The position numbers and the translations under genes were made by a program. A stretch of DNA of 64,000 nt from Paramacrobiotus metropolitanus (lineage: Eukaryota; Tardigrada; Eutardigrada; Parachela; Macrobiotidae): assembly GCF_019649055.1 (NCBI RefSeq), contig NW_026570358.1:1-64000 (forward strand), given 5' to 3'. Under the pieces are notes generated by a model. That model was not told where the DNA came from. It saw nothing but the letters and a program-made list of their open reading frames with translations, and did not search any database. This document shows positions 1-13,656 of the stretch, piece by piece (position 1 is the stretch's first letter; each line of letters starts with the position of its first letter).

Positions 1-1988
1 TTGGAATTTTGTGCGCTACAAAGTTTCTTCTGTGCGCCCAGGACTGGGTCCGGCATGATATTCCGCCGCATACTACGGATGGTTGCTGCTAAAACTTCCG
101 GGTGACGAGAATGCCCTGTCGGTTTATGCTGTCAGCTTCCAGCAATGTGCTGGAACCGAGTCTGCCGCTGAATTTTGACCTTTTTCGACTGTGTTACCAT
201 TCACGATCGCGACTGTACAAGCTGCGTAGCCAGCGCTTATAACCGGTGCATCCAGAGCTATCGCTGCCCTCGTTCTGCACCGGCTGAGGAGCTCGAAGGA
301 AACTCAAGTACAATCCTGTGCACATCATTATTAGAGTTCGCCTCGAACGGCTCACAGTCGAAATATCTGCGAAATTATAAAGAATTCGTCAGAGAGACGA
401 ATGTGCAACAGAATCTTTAAGATCATCCGTGCAGTTAATTTGAGATAGCTTTGTTCCACATCGTGCCAGGACGGCGGTCAAGGTCATATTATCCTGTGCC
501 ATCCGTGTGCGATAAGAAGTGCGGAACCCAGTGACTGCTGAACCAAAGCGACCTGATTCATTATTTTGTTTACCAAATCTGCAGCGGATGTTACATCTGA
601 CATGCCATGACGTGATCCACCGTGCTCATATGCTACGCGCTACACTTAGATCACAATGAATTACATCTGGCATGTCGGGTCCGTGACAATAATTTTCTCA
701 AAATCTGAGACTTTGGCCGGTTCAAGCGAACCCGGTATATTATCCGTTAACGGCACGTCAGCGAGTCATCAAGGTCCGGAACAAACAGTAAATGGCGGCA
801 GCAAGCGACAGCCATGTGCGAGTTGGTGCGGTGTTCTCGGCCACCAAGAGGAAGCAGTGCAGTATTAATGCGTCATTTGACCTGCATAATTACTTGGTCA
901 ATTTCAGCTTCGCAGATCTGCATTCGCGTCAGCATTTATGTCAACCTGCTGCGGGTAGTGCACTGTCTGGCTGTCCTATCTCGTACCGGTAACTTCATAA
1001 CCGAAAAGCGGCATTGCTGACCTGCTTCTCCGCGGTGCTCTTTGCCCATATGATCGAGAAGCCTGAATGTCTTCTAGACACTACTATTTCCTTTGAGTAT
1101 CTGAAGCACGATTGTCACGTAGACCCCATGAAACAAATCCTCTGGAGCATTTCAATTTTGCTCTACATTCGCTGATGTTGTTGTTCATCACCGTTTTCGG
1201 AGACGGCGAAAAAAGTGTTTCGAGGGTACGGCTTCCACAAAAACGATAACTCGGTAGCACCGTCTAGTCGGGTAACCGAAATGCGTTTTATTTCTAGTTT
1301 TCGAAATTTTTGAGATGTCGGGACGTCATTCTGATGGGAGTGGCTGTGCGATGTGCATAAGTAATGCACTCGTCTGCAGCCCGTAACGGTCTGTACTGCA
1401 CAGTATACGCAGAGTGTACAATACACTGTTAATTTATTTTGCGAAATTACCTAGTAAAATTTATATACATTGATTAACAAATTTTCGTCAATTTGGTTGG
1501 GATTTTTATTGAATAATGAACATTAGTATGCAGCTGAAAAGCATTTCCTGGTCATGTTTTTACTGCTGCTACTTAGAATCTCAGTACAGAAAGCTTAATG
1601 ATCAATTACAAATTCACAATCTGAAATTGTGTTTGTACACGGTGCGCCAAAGTACAGAGTATATTATACATATATACATAATCTTAACAACAATATCACC
1701 AGCAATTGTCTGAAAGCGGAATAATGGTAATGCTATTTGAAAAAATCGTTCTGCAAGCTCGTGTTATTTATGTATTATAGTAGGAAATGATTAAGTAATG
1801 TGGCAGTTCACAGTATGTACGGTAGATGCAGGATGACCGGAAATGAATCGCAACTAGCTAAAGAGACCTAACGTTAACTAGCTGATTGGCTGAGAAAGGG
1901 CGGCACTCATTAAACCAAACCTTTCGGTATACGCAAATATTCCACTACTAATCCGAATCAATTTTGGTATTTTACAAATGCCTTCGGC
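1..1988. other. No gene recognised
   Basis: No exon, RNA gene or element could be supported here. The first 1.1 kb is GC-richer than the AT-rich stretch that follows (1,430-1,988) and has short open frames on both strands, but none gives a recognisable protein or a conserved splice pattern. It could be a badly decayed further copy of the neighbouring immunoglobulin-domain genes, since those are tandemly duplicated, but I could not align any exon with confidence. Confidence 0.5.
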
Positions 1989-1994
1989 TTTATT
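1989..1994 (-). terminator. Poly(A) signal of Ig gene A
   Basis: The minus strand reads AATAAA overlapping the likely stop of the tail exon. The same AATAAAGCCGAA block recurs at the matching place in copy B (8907-8912), which supports it as a real 3' end. Confidence 0.5.
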
Positions 1995-3224
1995 TCCAAG
2001 TCACCAGTTTCCTACACGAGCCATATACATCCAAGATACGGCCATGCGGCTTTGTGTCGAATTTACTGTAATGCTTGACCACTGTCCAGCTGCTTGTCCC
2101 CTTATACGAAATTAAAAGCCTATAAATGTACAGTATCCCAGCATTGCTACAGGCGTGCAGTAGCGTATTAAACCCGGAAAATAACAAAACGAAACTCCAT
2201 CTAATTTATAATATTAGCAACGATTAAAAAGGTTTACTAGTATGAATGATTTCCGCAAGGATATGTGCTGAATAGGATTGAGCGCTGACTTGCTAATGTT
2301 GGTTAGCAATAGCATGGCCATGAGCAAGGGTAGCTGAAAAAAGGCGGATATTGTAGATGGTTTGGGCTAATGCCACTACGCCGCACTACGTACAATTAAA
2401 ACATTAAAGTCGCACTACAGCACACTCCATAATTGGGCAAATGGTACTACATTTGAACCATTTGGCTGTCTTTCATTTTTACTGCAGTTGTCTGTTGGCA
2501 CTACAAGTAATCAATTGTCTTCCGATCGAACATGCAACAATACGCTAAACAAATAAAGCAATACGTACTACTTCCTAACTTAATTTTGAAGCAGTACTAG
2601 TAGTGTCTGGTTATTGCCGTGATAATTATGCCTGATAAAGTATGCTGAAATACGCTACAGATACTAACAGGTTCAATATTGATTTTGAAATTACTAATTA
2701 AAATGATGCGTTTGTCATTATATATCTCTGATATCGACGCTTAGAAATAAGTAAATCAGGCCTAATCTTTAACAGTGTTTTAGGGCAATATTTTGAATGC
2801 GAAGCGGCAAGTGGCACGTAAGAAGAGCCCAATAATACGAAAATTATTTTTACATATGCTTATATTTTATGTTGGTAACATACCAGATGGCTCGTATGGT
2901 CCCACTCTAGCACCGTCCGGTTTTGCGACAGATAACCCACACCATCAGCAGTATCAGTGCCAAAACGCCCGCAACCACGGCTCCAACGACAATGACCACA
3001 ATGTTTCCTGCTGTGTTGGCGCTTTCGACTTTCACCTGCACTATTGCGGTTGCCGCGACAGTTACATCACTGGTCGGATTCGTGACTACACGTGATGTTG
3101 ACTTCCTTGTCTCCGTGTGCAGGTGTTACCATAATGCTGGCGTGTGATATTGCCCTCCTATCCAACTGTTTGCTCCTACACAGGAAATGTTCCGTTTGTT
3201 TAGGTGTTCTGGTATCAGTTTTTT

Positions 3225-3860
3225 AGAGTTTGGCCCGATGCATAACAAATTCGTGTACACCGACGGGAACTTTCGCTGTCGCGCACTCCCAAACACTTTT
3301 TGCATTGCATTATGGTATTTTGTAGGCAAAAGAATTGTGTACGTAGTTGTGAAATCCGTTTGCGCGCAACATTCAGTTGCGGAGTTATGAGGTATAAAAT
3401 TCAAAAGTTTAAATGCATTGGTGTAAAAGTCTCATTATGGACGATCCTTTCAAATTTTGCACGTAAATACATAACGATGAAGATTGTTTATTACGGATCC
3501 AGACTTCTACGATTTTTTCGAATTTTAAAATGAATTTTAAAATTTTAAAATTCATTTTAAAATTCGAAAAAATCATGAAAGTCTGGATCCGTACCAAAAC
3601 AATCTTCATGGTAATGCGCATTTATGTGCAAAATTTGAAAGGATCCTAATAGACTTTGGTACACCTGAATGCATTACTTTTTGAATATTCTAACAGCCAT
3701 AACTCCCGGACCGGATGTTGCGCGCACAAACGGATTTCACGCCTATGTACAAATCTTTTGGCTACAAACTACCATACAGCAATGCAAAAAAGTGTTGGAA
3801 ATGCGCGACAGCGAAAGTTCCATGTACGAATTTGGTGCTATACCGGCCAAATCCATAAAT
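3225..3860. repeat. Long imperfect inverted repeat (foldback element)
   Basis: Two arms of about 315 bp mirror each other around a centre at 3542/3543. The inner 60 bases are almost perfect and AT-rich, and the outer arms are diverged but clearly complementary (for example TTTGCGCGCAAC at about 3360 against its complement at about 3720). It lies where copy B has continuous coding sequence between HTDCKNG and the following lysine-rich stretch, so it is an insertion into exon 6 of gene A. No open frame of note; probably a non-autonomous foldback/MITE-type element. Confidence 0.75.
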
Positions 3861-4191
3861 GCAGTAAGTATACCCTTTTCTGCAGTCGGTGTGGTTGTGA
3901 ACTCCCCGTCCCCTCAAAGGATGTATGGACCAGGTGAATTTTATCAGTGGGTTGTTCTTTCCGGCATGACAGTAAGCTGCGAAGGTTTCGTTTGGTGGAG
4001 AGACTGATGGTGCTGTTACTAACACGGATGCTTTCTCGGGGCCATCTACAAAAAAAAGAAGGCATTATTTAATATAGTAGTTATCTGTACTTTTTAAGAT
4101 CCGAGCGCGGCGCTCATTATTTGCTCATAGAACAGGTTCGCTTTACGGTAATACAGGTTGACACCGCACTGGACCAAAAAATGCTTAACAT

Positions 4192-4264
4192 GCATGACAA
4201 TATGGTTACACAAAAACTACTCGTACTACGTGCATGACAATATGGTTACACAAAAACTACTCGT
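4192..4264. repeat. Two-copy 40-bp tandem repeat
   Basis: A 33-base unit beginning GCATGACAATATGG occurs at 4192-4224 and again at 4232-4264 with a 40-base period. A third, partial and diverged copy follows near 4290. It lies in the intron between exons 5 and 6 of Ig gene A and has no evident function. Confidence 0.8.
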
Positions 4265-6234
4265 GTCTATGACTACTCGTACTTAACGATATGGTTACAT
4301 AAAAATTCTAGATTTACAGAATTTTAACTTTAAGTACATAACACAGTACTCGAACTGCAAGTGCAAAAACTCTTAGTGGAATGATTTTGTTTAAGGACTA
4401 ATTTGATTTATTGCTTTATTCAGTGGACAAAGGCAGCTCAAACAATCTTATAACATCTTACACCGTATGTACCAAGTAAGAGATAACCTTAAATATTTTC
4501 ACTATTAGTTTTGAAAATTTGTTTCTTGCTTCATGTTTAAAATTAGATGATATTGTATTCTACGAAGTACAGAATTAAGTACGTAAGGTACATTCATACA
4601 CACGCACATATTACGCGGAGTGGCAGTTTGGCGGATGAATTGCTCATTTCTCCGTAGATTCTGTTGATGCTTTTACATTCGACAAGGGCAGTGTTATTAT
4701 CTCGGTGGGGAACGAACTGGTAAGCCACATTTAGCGGTTTGTTATCCGGGCCGCTGAATGATTCGGCAACCATCGCTTTGCCGATATACAAAGCAGCTTG
4801 GACGTGTGCTTTGCGTCCACGGAGTCCATGCACACAACAGTCGAAAGTTGACCACTATGCACCTGAATGCGCTGGTTCGTGACATTCGAGTCGGAAAACT
4901 TTGGCGTTCCTGCAACAGCCAATCAGGATCACAAACAAGTAAAAGGCAGGATGCGCATGATATACAGTTACGAGATACATACATATCTGCATGTACTTTA
5001 TAATTATGTGTCTGTACGTCTACATATATCCGTTAATGTACGAAGCCGGCAACAAGCTAGTGTTCAATTTGGGCTACTAAAAAATAGTAATACAGATGAA
5101 TTTTAAAAATTTAATGTCGATAAAAATATCCTTGACCTTTCAGTCAATAAGTAAAATCATAACCAGCATTACTCAGTGTTCACTTATTCTCGCCCATACA
5201 GATGACCTTCGCCAACGCGCCTTTGAATCTCATTGTATTTGTAACGATTCTCACTTACGCACCATATGTTACCAGTTTGATGGCTCTGACTGTTGCGCGT
5301 GGCCACCATCACCGAACACCAAGTTCGGCGCAACCAGTTGCACTGCATGCCATCAGAGGGGCGCTCTTTACGGCAGGATAATAAACGACGGCTTTCTTTA
5401 CATCCGCAGGTACATTGTCGTTTTCGATTATGCATTTCCTGTCTGTATAATGCAGATATTTATTAAACAACTACTCAGTATTTCTTCGACAAAATTCTCA
5501 GTAACACTCCCTACTCTTGCAGGTCGTTGCATTCAGCTCTGTTCCGTTATGGAACCAACTCAAGTGGGCGTTTTTCGGGACATACTTGATCGCACAGGTG
5601 TACGTCACACCCGTTGTTCTGTCAGGAACGTAGGTGGTCTCGCCAGTAACATCTTGCTGGTTTACTTTTATTTCTAGAAATGCAAGCAATAATAACGCAA
5701 TTTGTCGACCAGTAATAAAGCCATTACTTACCGAATTGGCTAACTTTAAAGGTTACCGTGTTTTCGACAAGCCCCGCCCCACTCTGCACCTGGCACATAA
5801 CGCTGCCTTGATCTTCGACCTGGACGTGTGCGATAGTGAAGGTGGACGTCCCTGGTTCTGTTGTCACATTGTATCGCGTTTTCTTGTCCTGCGTCGTGTC
5901 CATAATTTTGGCCATGTTATGCAGCCAGGACACCGTCTTATTTGTAGCGTCCGGGTGTTTGCACGTGAAGACAGCGGAAAAATTGGCAGGAACATTGTGC
6001 GCCTCGAGTGACGGCTTTGTTGCTTCCTTGGTCCCTGGACAAAATGTCGTAAATTAGCAAGACTAATTAAACTAACTTATTAACTTTATTATGAGACTCA
6101 TGCAAAAAGTTCATGCAGGAAATCCCCTTACCAGACGGTATGTTATCGGACGGCAGTAAATCGCTTTTGGCCTGTACTCGCTGGCAAAGCCCGATGGCTG
6201 TGGCACTGGCAATCCACATCCAGAGCGTCCTCAT

Positions 6235-8906
6235 TTTTTCCGTAGGTGTATGGCCTACACGTATAAATTAAGAGCAAATATGTACGAGCGGAACACAGAC
6301 ACTGACTATTTAGTGGAATTTGGAGGGCATTTTACCAAAGTGTAATACCTATGTAGAAAAATTATGAAAATTAGGCTAATAATGTGAGCCAGTGAAAATG
6401 ACATGCTAAATGTATGTAGAACACATTTAAATTTAATACTTACTTACATTTAACACACTTAAATTAATACGCACAACTAAAATAAAAGCACTTAAATACT
6501 GTGAATACGCACAACGCAAGTAAAATGAGCAATACCCGCGTGCATGCGGGTTTTGTAATGCACTGTGCACAGAATATTTCAGACGAGAGAAAGCATGGGG
6601 CTCTATGGGTGGAATCGAAGTTTCTTTTATTTTAACGTTTTTCAGAGATTGGAATGTCAGGCAGATAGTAAAACGTAGAGAATTTTTTCTACATTTAGAT
6701 GCAGAATCGATCAAGCAAAACTTTCTGAAATAGTTTCAGAAAGCATTAAACGAAAAAGTCTTGTACTGTATTGCTGCACTGAACTGCCAAACGAGGGTGT
6801 TCGCAAGGTGGTTCAGCAGTTGGAATTTTTCGGTAAAACTCTTTTTGCATTGCTCAGCTTATATTTTCCTGGACAAGTTATATACTGAATTGTAGAGAAT
6901 TAAATTTTCCTCAATTTATTATGCAGCTAACGGCTGATATAGCTCAAGAAAACGTTAGACAAGCGTAAAAGACTAGAGCTCCTGTACAGACACGGTTAAG
7001 GGTCACTGTTTTCGAGCTATTCCCGTTTTCCCAAACCCACTTTTTATTGCTAGTGATCCCCTTAAGGCTTATTAGAATATACGAGTTAACATAACACGAT
7101 AAATTTTTATTGCGACAACTTGATAACCGTATGGCGTATTTGTAGTTTTTTGCCCGTTCTGAAGGTAACAGCATTAACAGTCACCATGCATAAAAAGAGC
7201 AACAGCAATAAACATTACGAAAAGAAAATCGCTAAGCTGCCAATTATTTCAAAAAAAAAATTAAAATACTTGTAGAATTATTTGCCAGATATTGCATAAA
7301 TGAAATATTTATATCTGCATATAATTTTTTATACTGATGATAAGACCGATAGCACGCAGATGAAATAGCCACATTATTAATTATAACAAAGTCACAGTTT
7401 TCCACTTACAGGTGCGGTATGAGTGTGATGTGTCCTTCCGAAAGAAGGACTATAGTCCGAAACAAGGAAGAAAACGAATCACACCGATACACTGACACCA
7501 CACAAGTGCAATAGCCGTAAATTTACACGCTGAACCCGTGGGAACCGTATAATAAAAAACTGGAGGAGCTGGTCGTTTAATTATCACAATACTGCAGCAT
7601 GGATTCTGGACAAAAACAGGCCTAAAATCAACGGCTGATCAACGAAAAACTTCTGCAGCAACCACTAACTACTCTTGTCAGGCTAATACGCAGTGTTCAA
7701 ATACATGATAAAACGCTGCAAAATTCGAATACGCCTTTTGTACTCTCACACCTCTTGTTCCATCAAGGGTTCAGGAATGTTTTCCAGCATGCTCGCCAAG
7801 ACTTGTTTCGCAGCGACGTTCTTACCGTCGCACGAGATTCGAATTCAGACGCTATTGCAGTTTTACCAATTTACATGTAAAGTTTGATTTTCTTTTCCGT
7901 GACATTCAGTGCAGTGCTGCGTTTTGTCGCGCAAGCAAACAGTTTCTGCAGTACGGAAAACCGCGGTTTGCGACGATATCGCCGCAACGTTAAAATTAAA
8001 GTGATGTTCAGTTATTAACTAACGTTTAATATCATGTAGAGGTACCGGTATCTTTACGTATTCAAATAAAATGCTTGCATCTGAATTTGATGCTACCACT
8101 AAAGTAATTATTAATTTAGTGATAACATCACAGTTCTGATGCGCAGATGAATACGAATACGAACAGTTGCCGGTACTTCATAATGTTTTTCAGTGTGCTA
8201 GCAACAAAGAAGAAACGGAACCTGGCTGGCTTTGATAAAACGCTGACAGCCGAAATGGCTACGGGAAAATCAGGAGACCTATTACACTAAACTGTCTGAC
8301 TTACGATGAAATCATTGCTTAGTATTGCATATGGATGATGGAATAATAATATAAGAGTCGTACCGTAGTAATAAACGGTATAAGAAAACAGTACAAGTTG
8401 TAAACGGTACATGTACCGTTTACTTTTATATAATAATTCATATACATGTACCATCTACTCGCTTACTGTCGCGTTTAATGAAGAAGTTATGACTTTTATT
8501 ATTATTCCCATTCCTTTTTTATTATTTTATTATTATACTTTTATTATTATTATTCTTTTTTTTAATATTATACCTTTTATTATTCCTTTTATAATTATGT
8601 AAAAGTTAAACTCATCTGAAGACTTGTTGTAATGATGTCGCTGTGCTTTGAGAGAATTCCACCAGTACATTTTCATTCAATACGGCACTAATTAAAGTCT
8701 TTCGGTTTTTGTTACTGTAAGTACGATCAACAACGTACGACGCTATCAACCGTTATACGATTGGGAAGTGCGAATGTCTACGTAACTGCACGCACAAAAC
8801 AGCAAGTTCTACGCTTCTCTAAATTTTGTAAACCGCTTCATATGTATTAATTCGGCGATTAAAAATAATATGGATAAACGTCTGTAGTCATCAAACTGCT
8901 TTCGGC
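6235..8906. other. Intergenic, upstream of Ig gene A
   Basis: No gene recognised. Bases about 7,690-8,130 are duplicated at about 13,300-13,650 and 14,595-14,690, upstream of Ig gene B, showing that the tandem duplication carried flanking DNA with it. At 8,495-8,580 there is an AT-rich low-complexity run built of TTATTATTA. The remainder is featureless AT-rich DNA. Confidence 0.6.
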
Positions 8907-8912
8907 TTTATT
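8907..8912 (-). terminator. Poly(A) signal of Ig gene B
   Basis: AATAAA on the minus strand just beyond the tail exon stop (TGA at 8942-8944), in the same AATAAAGCCGAA context as in copy A. Confidence 0.55.
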
Positions 8913-11900
8913 TCAAGCTTTAATATCATTGGTTGAGCAAGTCACTGCAGCATTCTGGATGTCTGAAAACCATCAGTCGGGCCGTCGGCATTACCCATTT
9001 TCTTAATTGCAGTATTCCACACACCATATACAGTGTTATACGTCCATGCGGCATTCTGTCGAAATGATCGGTGCTCATCCCGCGTATACGAAAAATGTAC
9101 GCAGATTAACCAGAAAAGAGCAACAACAAAACTGCATAAGTAATGATACAATATTAACGGTAATTAAAAAGTGTACGAGTATGCATGAGTAAATTTGCAA
9201 CAATCTGCGCTGCATGACTGATCGCCGGTTGGTTAGTGCAGGTTAGCACGGCTGCTCCAACAAGGGAAACTGTAAGAAAAATGGCGAACACTGTAAATTC
9301 ACTGTCCTCATACCTGTGCTTACAAATATTTGAAACAACGTGTATTCCAAACAGTGTTTTGCGACAATTTTAGAATGCGAGGTAGCAAGCAGTACATAAG
9401 AGTGTGGTATTAAGTAAAACTGTTTTTATACGCGTTTACATTAGTGACGTACCAGTTGGCTCGCATGGTCGCATTCGGGCGCAGTCCGGCTTTGCGATAG
9501 ATGACCCACACCACCACCAGTATCACTACCAAAATGCCCGCAATCACTGATCCAACAACAATGGCGACAATGTTTTTTCCCGATTTGGCGCTTTGGGCTT
9601 TCGCATTCACTACTGCGGTGGCTGCAACGGTTACCCCGCTGACCGGATTCGTGACAACGCAGGTGACGTTGACCTGAGTGTCGGCGTAGGTGGGTGTTAC
9701 CAAAATGTTGGCGAACGATATTGTCTCCCCTGTCCAACTGTTGGGTCCTACGCAAGTAAATGTTCGGTTTTGTAGCCAGATCTTCGGTTTAATTTTTTTA
9801 GGCGCAATAACCATACCATTTTTACAATCCGTGTGGTTGACGGAACTGCTCCATCCCTCCTAGGATCTACTGTCCAGGTAAACGTTATCATCGGATTGTT
9901 TTTTCCAGCATGGCAGCGGGCTTCGAAAGTTTCGCTGGGGAAAAGACTGATGGCGCTGTCAGTATCACGGATGCGTTCTCGGGGCCGTCTGCAAAAAAAG
10001 GATATCTGATGCCTTTATCAGCCCCATTATCTGTGCATTATCTGTTCGAACAGGTGCGCTTTACTGTGATTTACATCAGTTAACACTGAACAGCGCACGG
10101 AACGACGTGCATTTTCTGACAAATTTTGTTTTCAGAATTTTTACATTTAAGCGCATTAAGCTGTACTGGAATTATACTGTAAGTGCAACGATTTAAAGTA
10201 GAATGATTTGGCTTCTAATACAATTTTAACTTATTGTCTGAGACAGCGGCAGATGTCTGTCTGTGCACTTCACAGTTGACAGAAGTGGTAAGTTGATCCA
10301 AAACATGTAGAAAATAAAATGTAGCTATAAATATTCTCGATTTTAGTTATCGAAATGATATGTTTTGTTTCAGAATTACAGGATTTTGTATTCTACTTAG
10401 AACTGTACTGGAAAATATAAACAAGAAGTACATAATGTATATACGTACATACGGTACATAAACAGAACACATGCATGACACGTACATATTACGCGGAGTG
10501 GTAGTTGGGCGGACGAATTTTCATTTCTCCGTGAATTCTGTTAATGCTTTTACACTCGAACAGGGCGTTGTGGTTTTCTCGGTCAGGAGAGAACTGGTAA
10601 ATCACATTAAGCGGTTCGTTATCCGTGCCGCTGACCAATTCGACAACCTTTGTGTTGTTGAGGTACAAAAGCAGTTTGGACGTGTGGCTTGCAAGGAGTC
10701 TGTGCACACTAAACGTGACGGTTGACCGCTTTCCACCTGAATGTAATTCTCTGCAATTGTGACATTCGTTCCGGTAAATTTCGGCTTTCCTGCAACAGCC
10801 AGTAATGACTCAAATAAAAGTCAGGATATGCATAATATACTGTAGAGTATGGTATAAAACCAACTGATTTAACAAGATATTAAAACTAATTCTAAATTCG
10901 CTTGAACGGGGCAGACACTGGGCTAGCGTTCAATTAGGTGCCATCGTTGGCATAATTTATCATGTAGAAAATACTGTCGAATGTTTCAGTCACGCATGCA
11001 GCCAGCGTTTAGTCAATCTCGCTAATATTCAAGGGCGATTTTCACCAATACGTAATTGAAATGTGCTCAAAATAATACTGTATTTACATTAATTTAAGAT
11101 CACTTGCGTACCATATGGTATTAGTTTGATGACTCCCGATAGTAGCGCTTTGTCACCAATACCGTCCGGCGACGATGTGCTGACCAGTCTACACTGCAGC
11201 TCGTCGTAAAGGACGTCTTCTATGGCAGCGTAAAGAACGGTGGCTTCCTTAACATCCGCAGTTGCAGCGCCGTTTTGGATTTCGCAGTTTTTGTCTGTAT
11301 ATGTAGTGAGAATATTAATGAACAATGTATTATGTAGTGTGAATATTGTTAAACAACAACTAATATATATCCAACAACAAATATATAAATATTATTCATA
11401 AAATAATCCTACCGTAGGTACTAGTAGTAGAATCTCACCTTTGCAGGTTGTCGCGGTCAGCTCGGTTTCCTTATCAAACCAGCTCAGTTTGGCATCTTTC
11501 GGTGCATACCGGATAGCACAGCTGTACGTCACGTTGATTGTTCCGTCAGGGATGTAGGCGGTGTCGCCTGCGACATTTTGCTGATTTACTTTTATCGCTG
11601 CAAATCAGGCAATAATAATAACTTTGTTTTCCCAGCAGTAATAAAAATGTCTGACTTACAGAGTTCGCTAACGTTAAATGCCACCGTGTCTTCGACAGTC
11701 CCTGCCCCACTCTGCACCTGGCATGTAACATTGCCTTGATCTTTGACCTGGACGCGTGCGATAGTGAGGGTGGACGTTCCTGGCTCCGTTTTCACGTCGT
11801 ATTGCGTATTCTTGTCATCCATCGCGTCCATAACCTTGGCCTTGTTATGCTGCCAGGACACCTTTTCCTTTGTAATATCCTTGTGCTTGCACGTGAAAAC

Positions 11901-12138
11901 CGCGGAAAAATTGGCAGGAACCGGGCGAGTCTCGACTAATGGTTTTACTGCTTCCTTAGTTCCTAGATTCGACCCAGCAAAATGTTGTGAGTTAGCAAAG
12001 GTTTAATACTCGTACAATACAAAACGTCCGTGCAAAGGCTTCTTCTTACCAGGTGGCAGTGGATCACTTTTTTGCCTGTACTGGCTGGCACAAGGCGATC
12101 GCTATGGCACCGGCAATCCAAACGAAGTGTGTCCACAT
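8907..12138 (-). pseudogene. Ig-domain membrane receptor, copy B (frame-damaged)
   Basis: Paralogue of copy A with matching exons: 12138-12050 (ATG, signal peptide MWTHFVWIAGAIAIALCQ), 11962-11660, 11597-11439, 11294-11112, 10789-10486, 9988-9453 and a tail exon near 9140-8942. Exon 2 carries the Ig core (FTCKHK, SWQHNKAK, DQGNVTCQV). Exon 6 encodes a final Ig domain (FTCVGPNSW to NVTCVV) and then a transmembrane helix, IVAIVVGSVIAGILVVILVV, followed by basic residues, so the protein would be type I with a short cytoplasmic tail. Breaks: exon 1 has six A where five keep the frame (a TGA follows at once), exon 5 lacks four bases and then one base relative to A, and exon 6 needs two frame changes before HTDCKNG. 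The exon 1 change could be assembly error; together the breaks look like decay. Expression or a second haplotype would settle it. Confidence 0.65.
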
Positions 12139-13656
12139 TTTCAGAAGCTGTATATCCTTACCCTACAAGCACGAAGTGCGAGTGGAAGTGGCATTAATTT
12201 TGATATTTAATTTACTTATGTTAATTGCGTCTCACAATAATAGGATCATCATATTAAAGCAACAATTAGACAGTATTTCGCGTGTATGCAGTCCTACGAT
12301 CAGGACATCTAACGCATGGGAAAATCTGCAAAATTTTCTACTAGCTGAAGCACCTGTGTAAGTAATTATAACTCTACAGAGTGTATAATCATGGTTCTGA
12401 TCACCAGGCGCATGTGATGAAATCGGCATTCTGATGACACCACATGGAACTTGCAATCCGTGACCTGTAGTTCTTTACCAACCGATGAACACGTTTCGGT
12501 TCTTCTCGAATCGACACCGACTCTGACGAGTGCGTTGGGCGTACTAGTTATATTGTATACCGTATCTCACTTACATTTTCGTTAAAATCCGTAAAACAAG
12601 AGTTTAAAATTACAAGATACCATTTCATGTCAGGATCAATTTCCATAACGCATCGTTTATTTCTTATCCGGTCTTTAGAATCTGATGATGATATTAGTAA
12701 TTAACATGCAGTTTTATGAAAAGAGCATCGGCTTAATACGTATTAGTTGTACCGTTGTACGAAAACAAAACTGAAAAGTTGGCAATTACTCTGTAATTCG
12801 GGAAAATTACAAAACTTTTTAAATAGTACTCGAGAGTATTTTGCAATTATCGCAGCGCCCTCGATAACCTTGATACACAATTATAAAATATAACAGTGAA
12901 CGTTCAAATGTAATAAAATGAAAATACCCAGTGGATGATTTGTCAGCTTGCAGAAATCAAAATTATAATGATATCGGCACCTAATGCTTTATACTAAAAC
13001 CGACAGCACTCAGATAAAACAGCCTTGTAAGTAATTTTCTCCACTTACTGACTTATAATTGTAGTAACGGGTGACTGTGATGCCCTCCAAAAACAAAAAA
13101 CAAAAAACAATATGAGGAAAGCGGATCACAAAGATCGTAAGGAGGTTTACACGCTGAACCAGTGCTGGGAAACGGGGAATCGCGTAAATCAAAACTGGCA
13201 GAGTTGGCCGTTTAATTGTCACAATACTGTAGTATGAAGTCTGGACAAAACTAAGCAGAAAACTAACGGTTGATAAACGGCAGTAATCATCAGTGACAAC
13301 TATCTTTGCAGCTCAACTGCCTCAACACGCTGGTAAAACGCTGCAAAATTCGAATGTGCCCTTTTCTGCTTCCAGACCTATTGTTCCATCGAGGGTTCAG
13401 GAATGTTCTCCCGCATGCGCGCCAAGGCGTTTTTGCAGCGTTCTTATCGTCGAACGAAATTCGAATTCAGACGCTGATGTACTTTTATAAATTGGTCTGT
13501 AAAGTTCGATTTTGTTTTCCATGACATTTCAATGCACTGCTACGTTTTGTCGCGCATGAAAACAGTTTTGCAGTACGGTAAACCGTGGTTTGCGATGGTA
13601 ATGCCGCAATGTTGAAATTAAAGTGATCTTCAGATTTTAACTAACGTTGAATGTTA
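12139..13656. other. Intergenic, upstream of Ig gene B
   Basis: No gene recognised. About 13,300-13,650 matches 7,690-8,030 upstream of Ig gene A (shared blocks such as ATTCGAATTCAGACGCT and GTTTTGTCGCGCA), so this is the upstream part of the tandem duplication. The shared block may include the promoter, but I see no clear TATA box at the expected distance. Confidence 0.55.

Larger units (their letters stand above)
1989..6234 (-). pseudogene. Ig-domain membrane receptor, copy A (frame-damaged)
   Basis: Minus-strand gene with exons at about 6234-6132 (ATG and signal peptide MRTLWMWIASATAIGLCQ), 6034-5732, 5673-5515, 5442-5263, 4909-4608, 4045-2884 and a tail exon near 2190-1989. Exon 2 encodes a clear Ig domain: FTCKHP, then a tryptophan (VSWLHN), then DQGSVMCQV. 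Exon 5 ends LRVIYGPE, a typical linker between Ig domains. A transmembrane stretch follows before the cytoplasmic tail, so the product would be a type I cell-surface adhesion or receptor protein of the nephrin/CADM kind. Damage relative to copy B: in-frame TGA at 5309-5311, a one-base loss in a T run of exon 5, a one-base loss near 3150, and a roughly 640-bp inverted repeat sitting inside exon 6. Family-level assignment is good. Pseudogene status is inferred, because assembly error could explain the homopolymer losses but not the stop or the insertion. Confidence 0.65.

Noticed and set aside
8411-8602. 63-codon frame rich in Ile/Phe
   Set aside because: Low-complexity ATT repeat, not protein coding.
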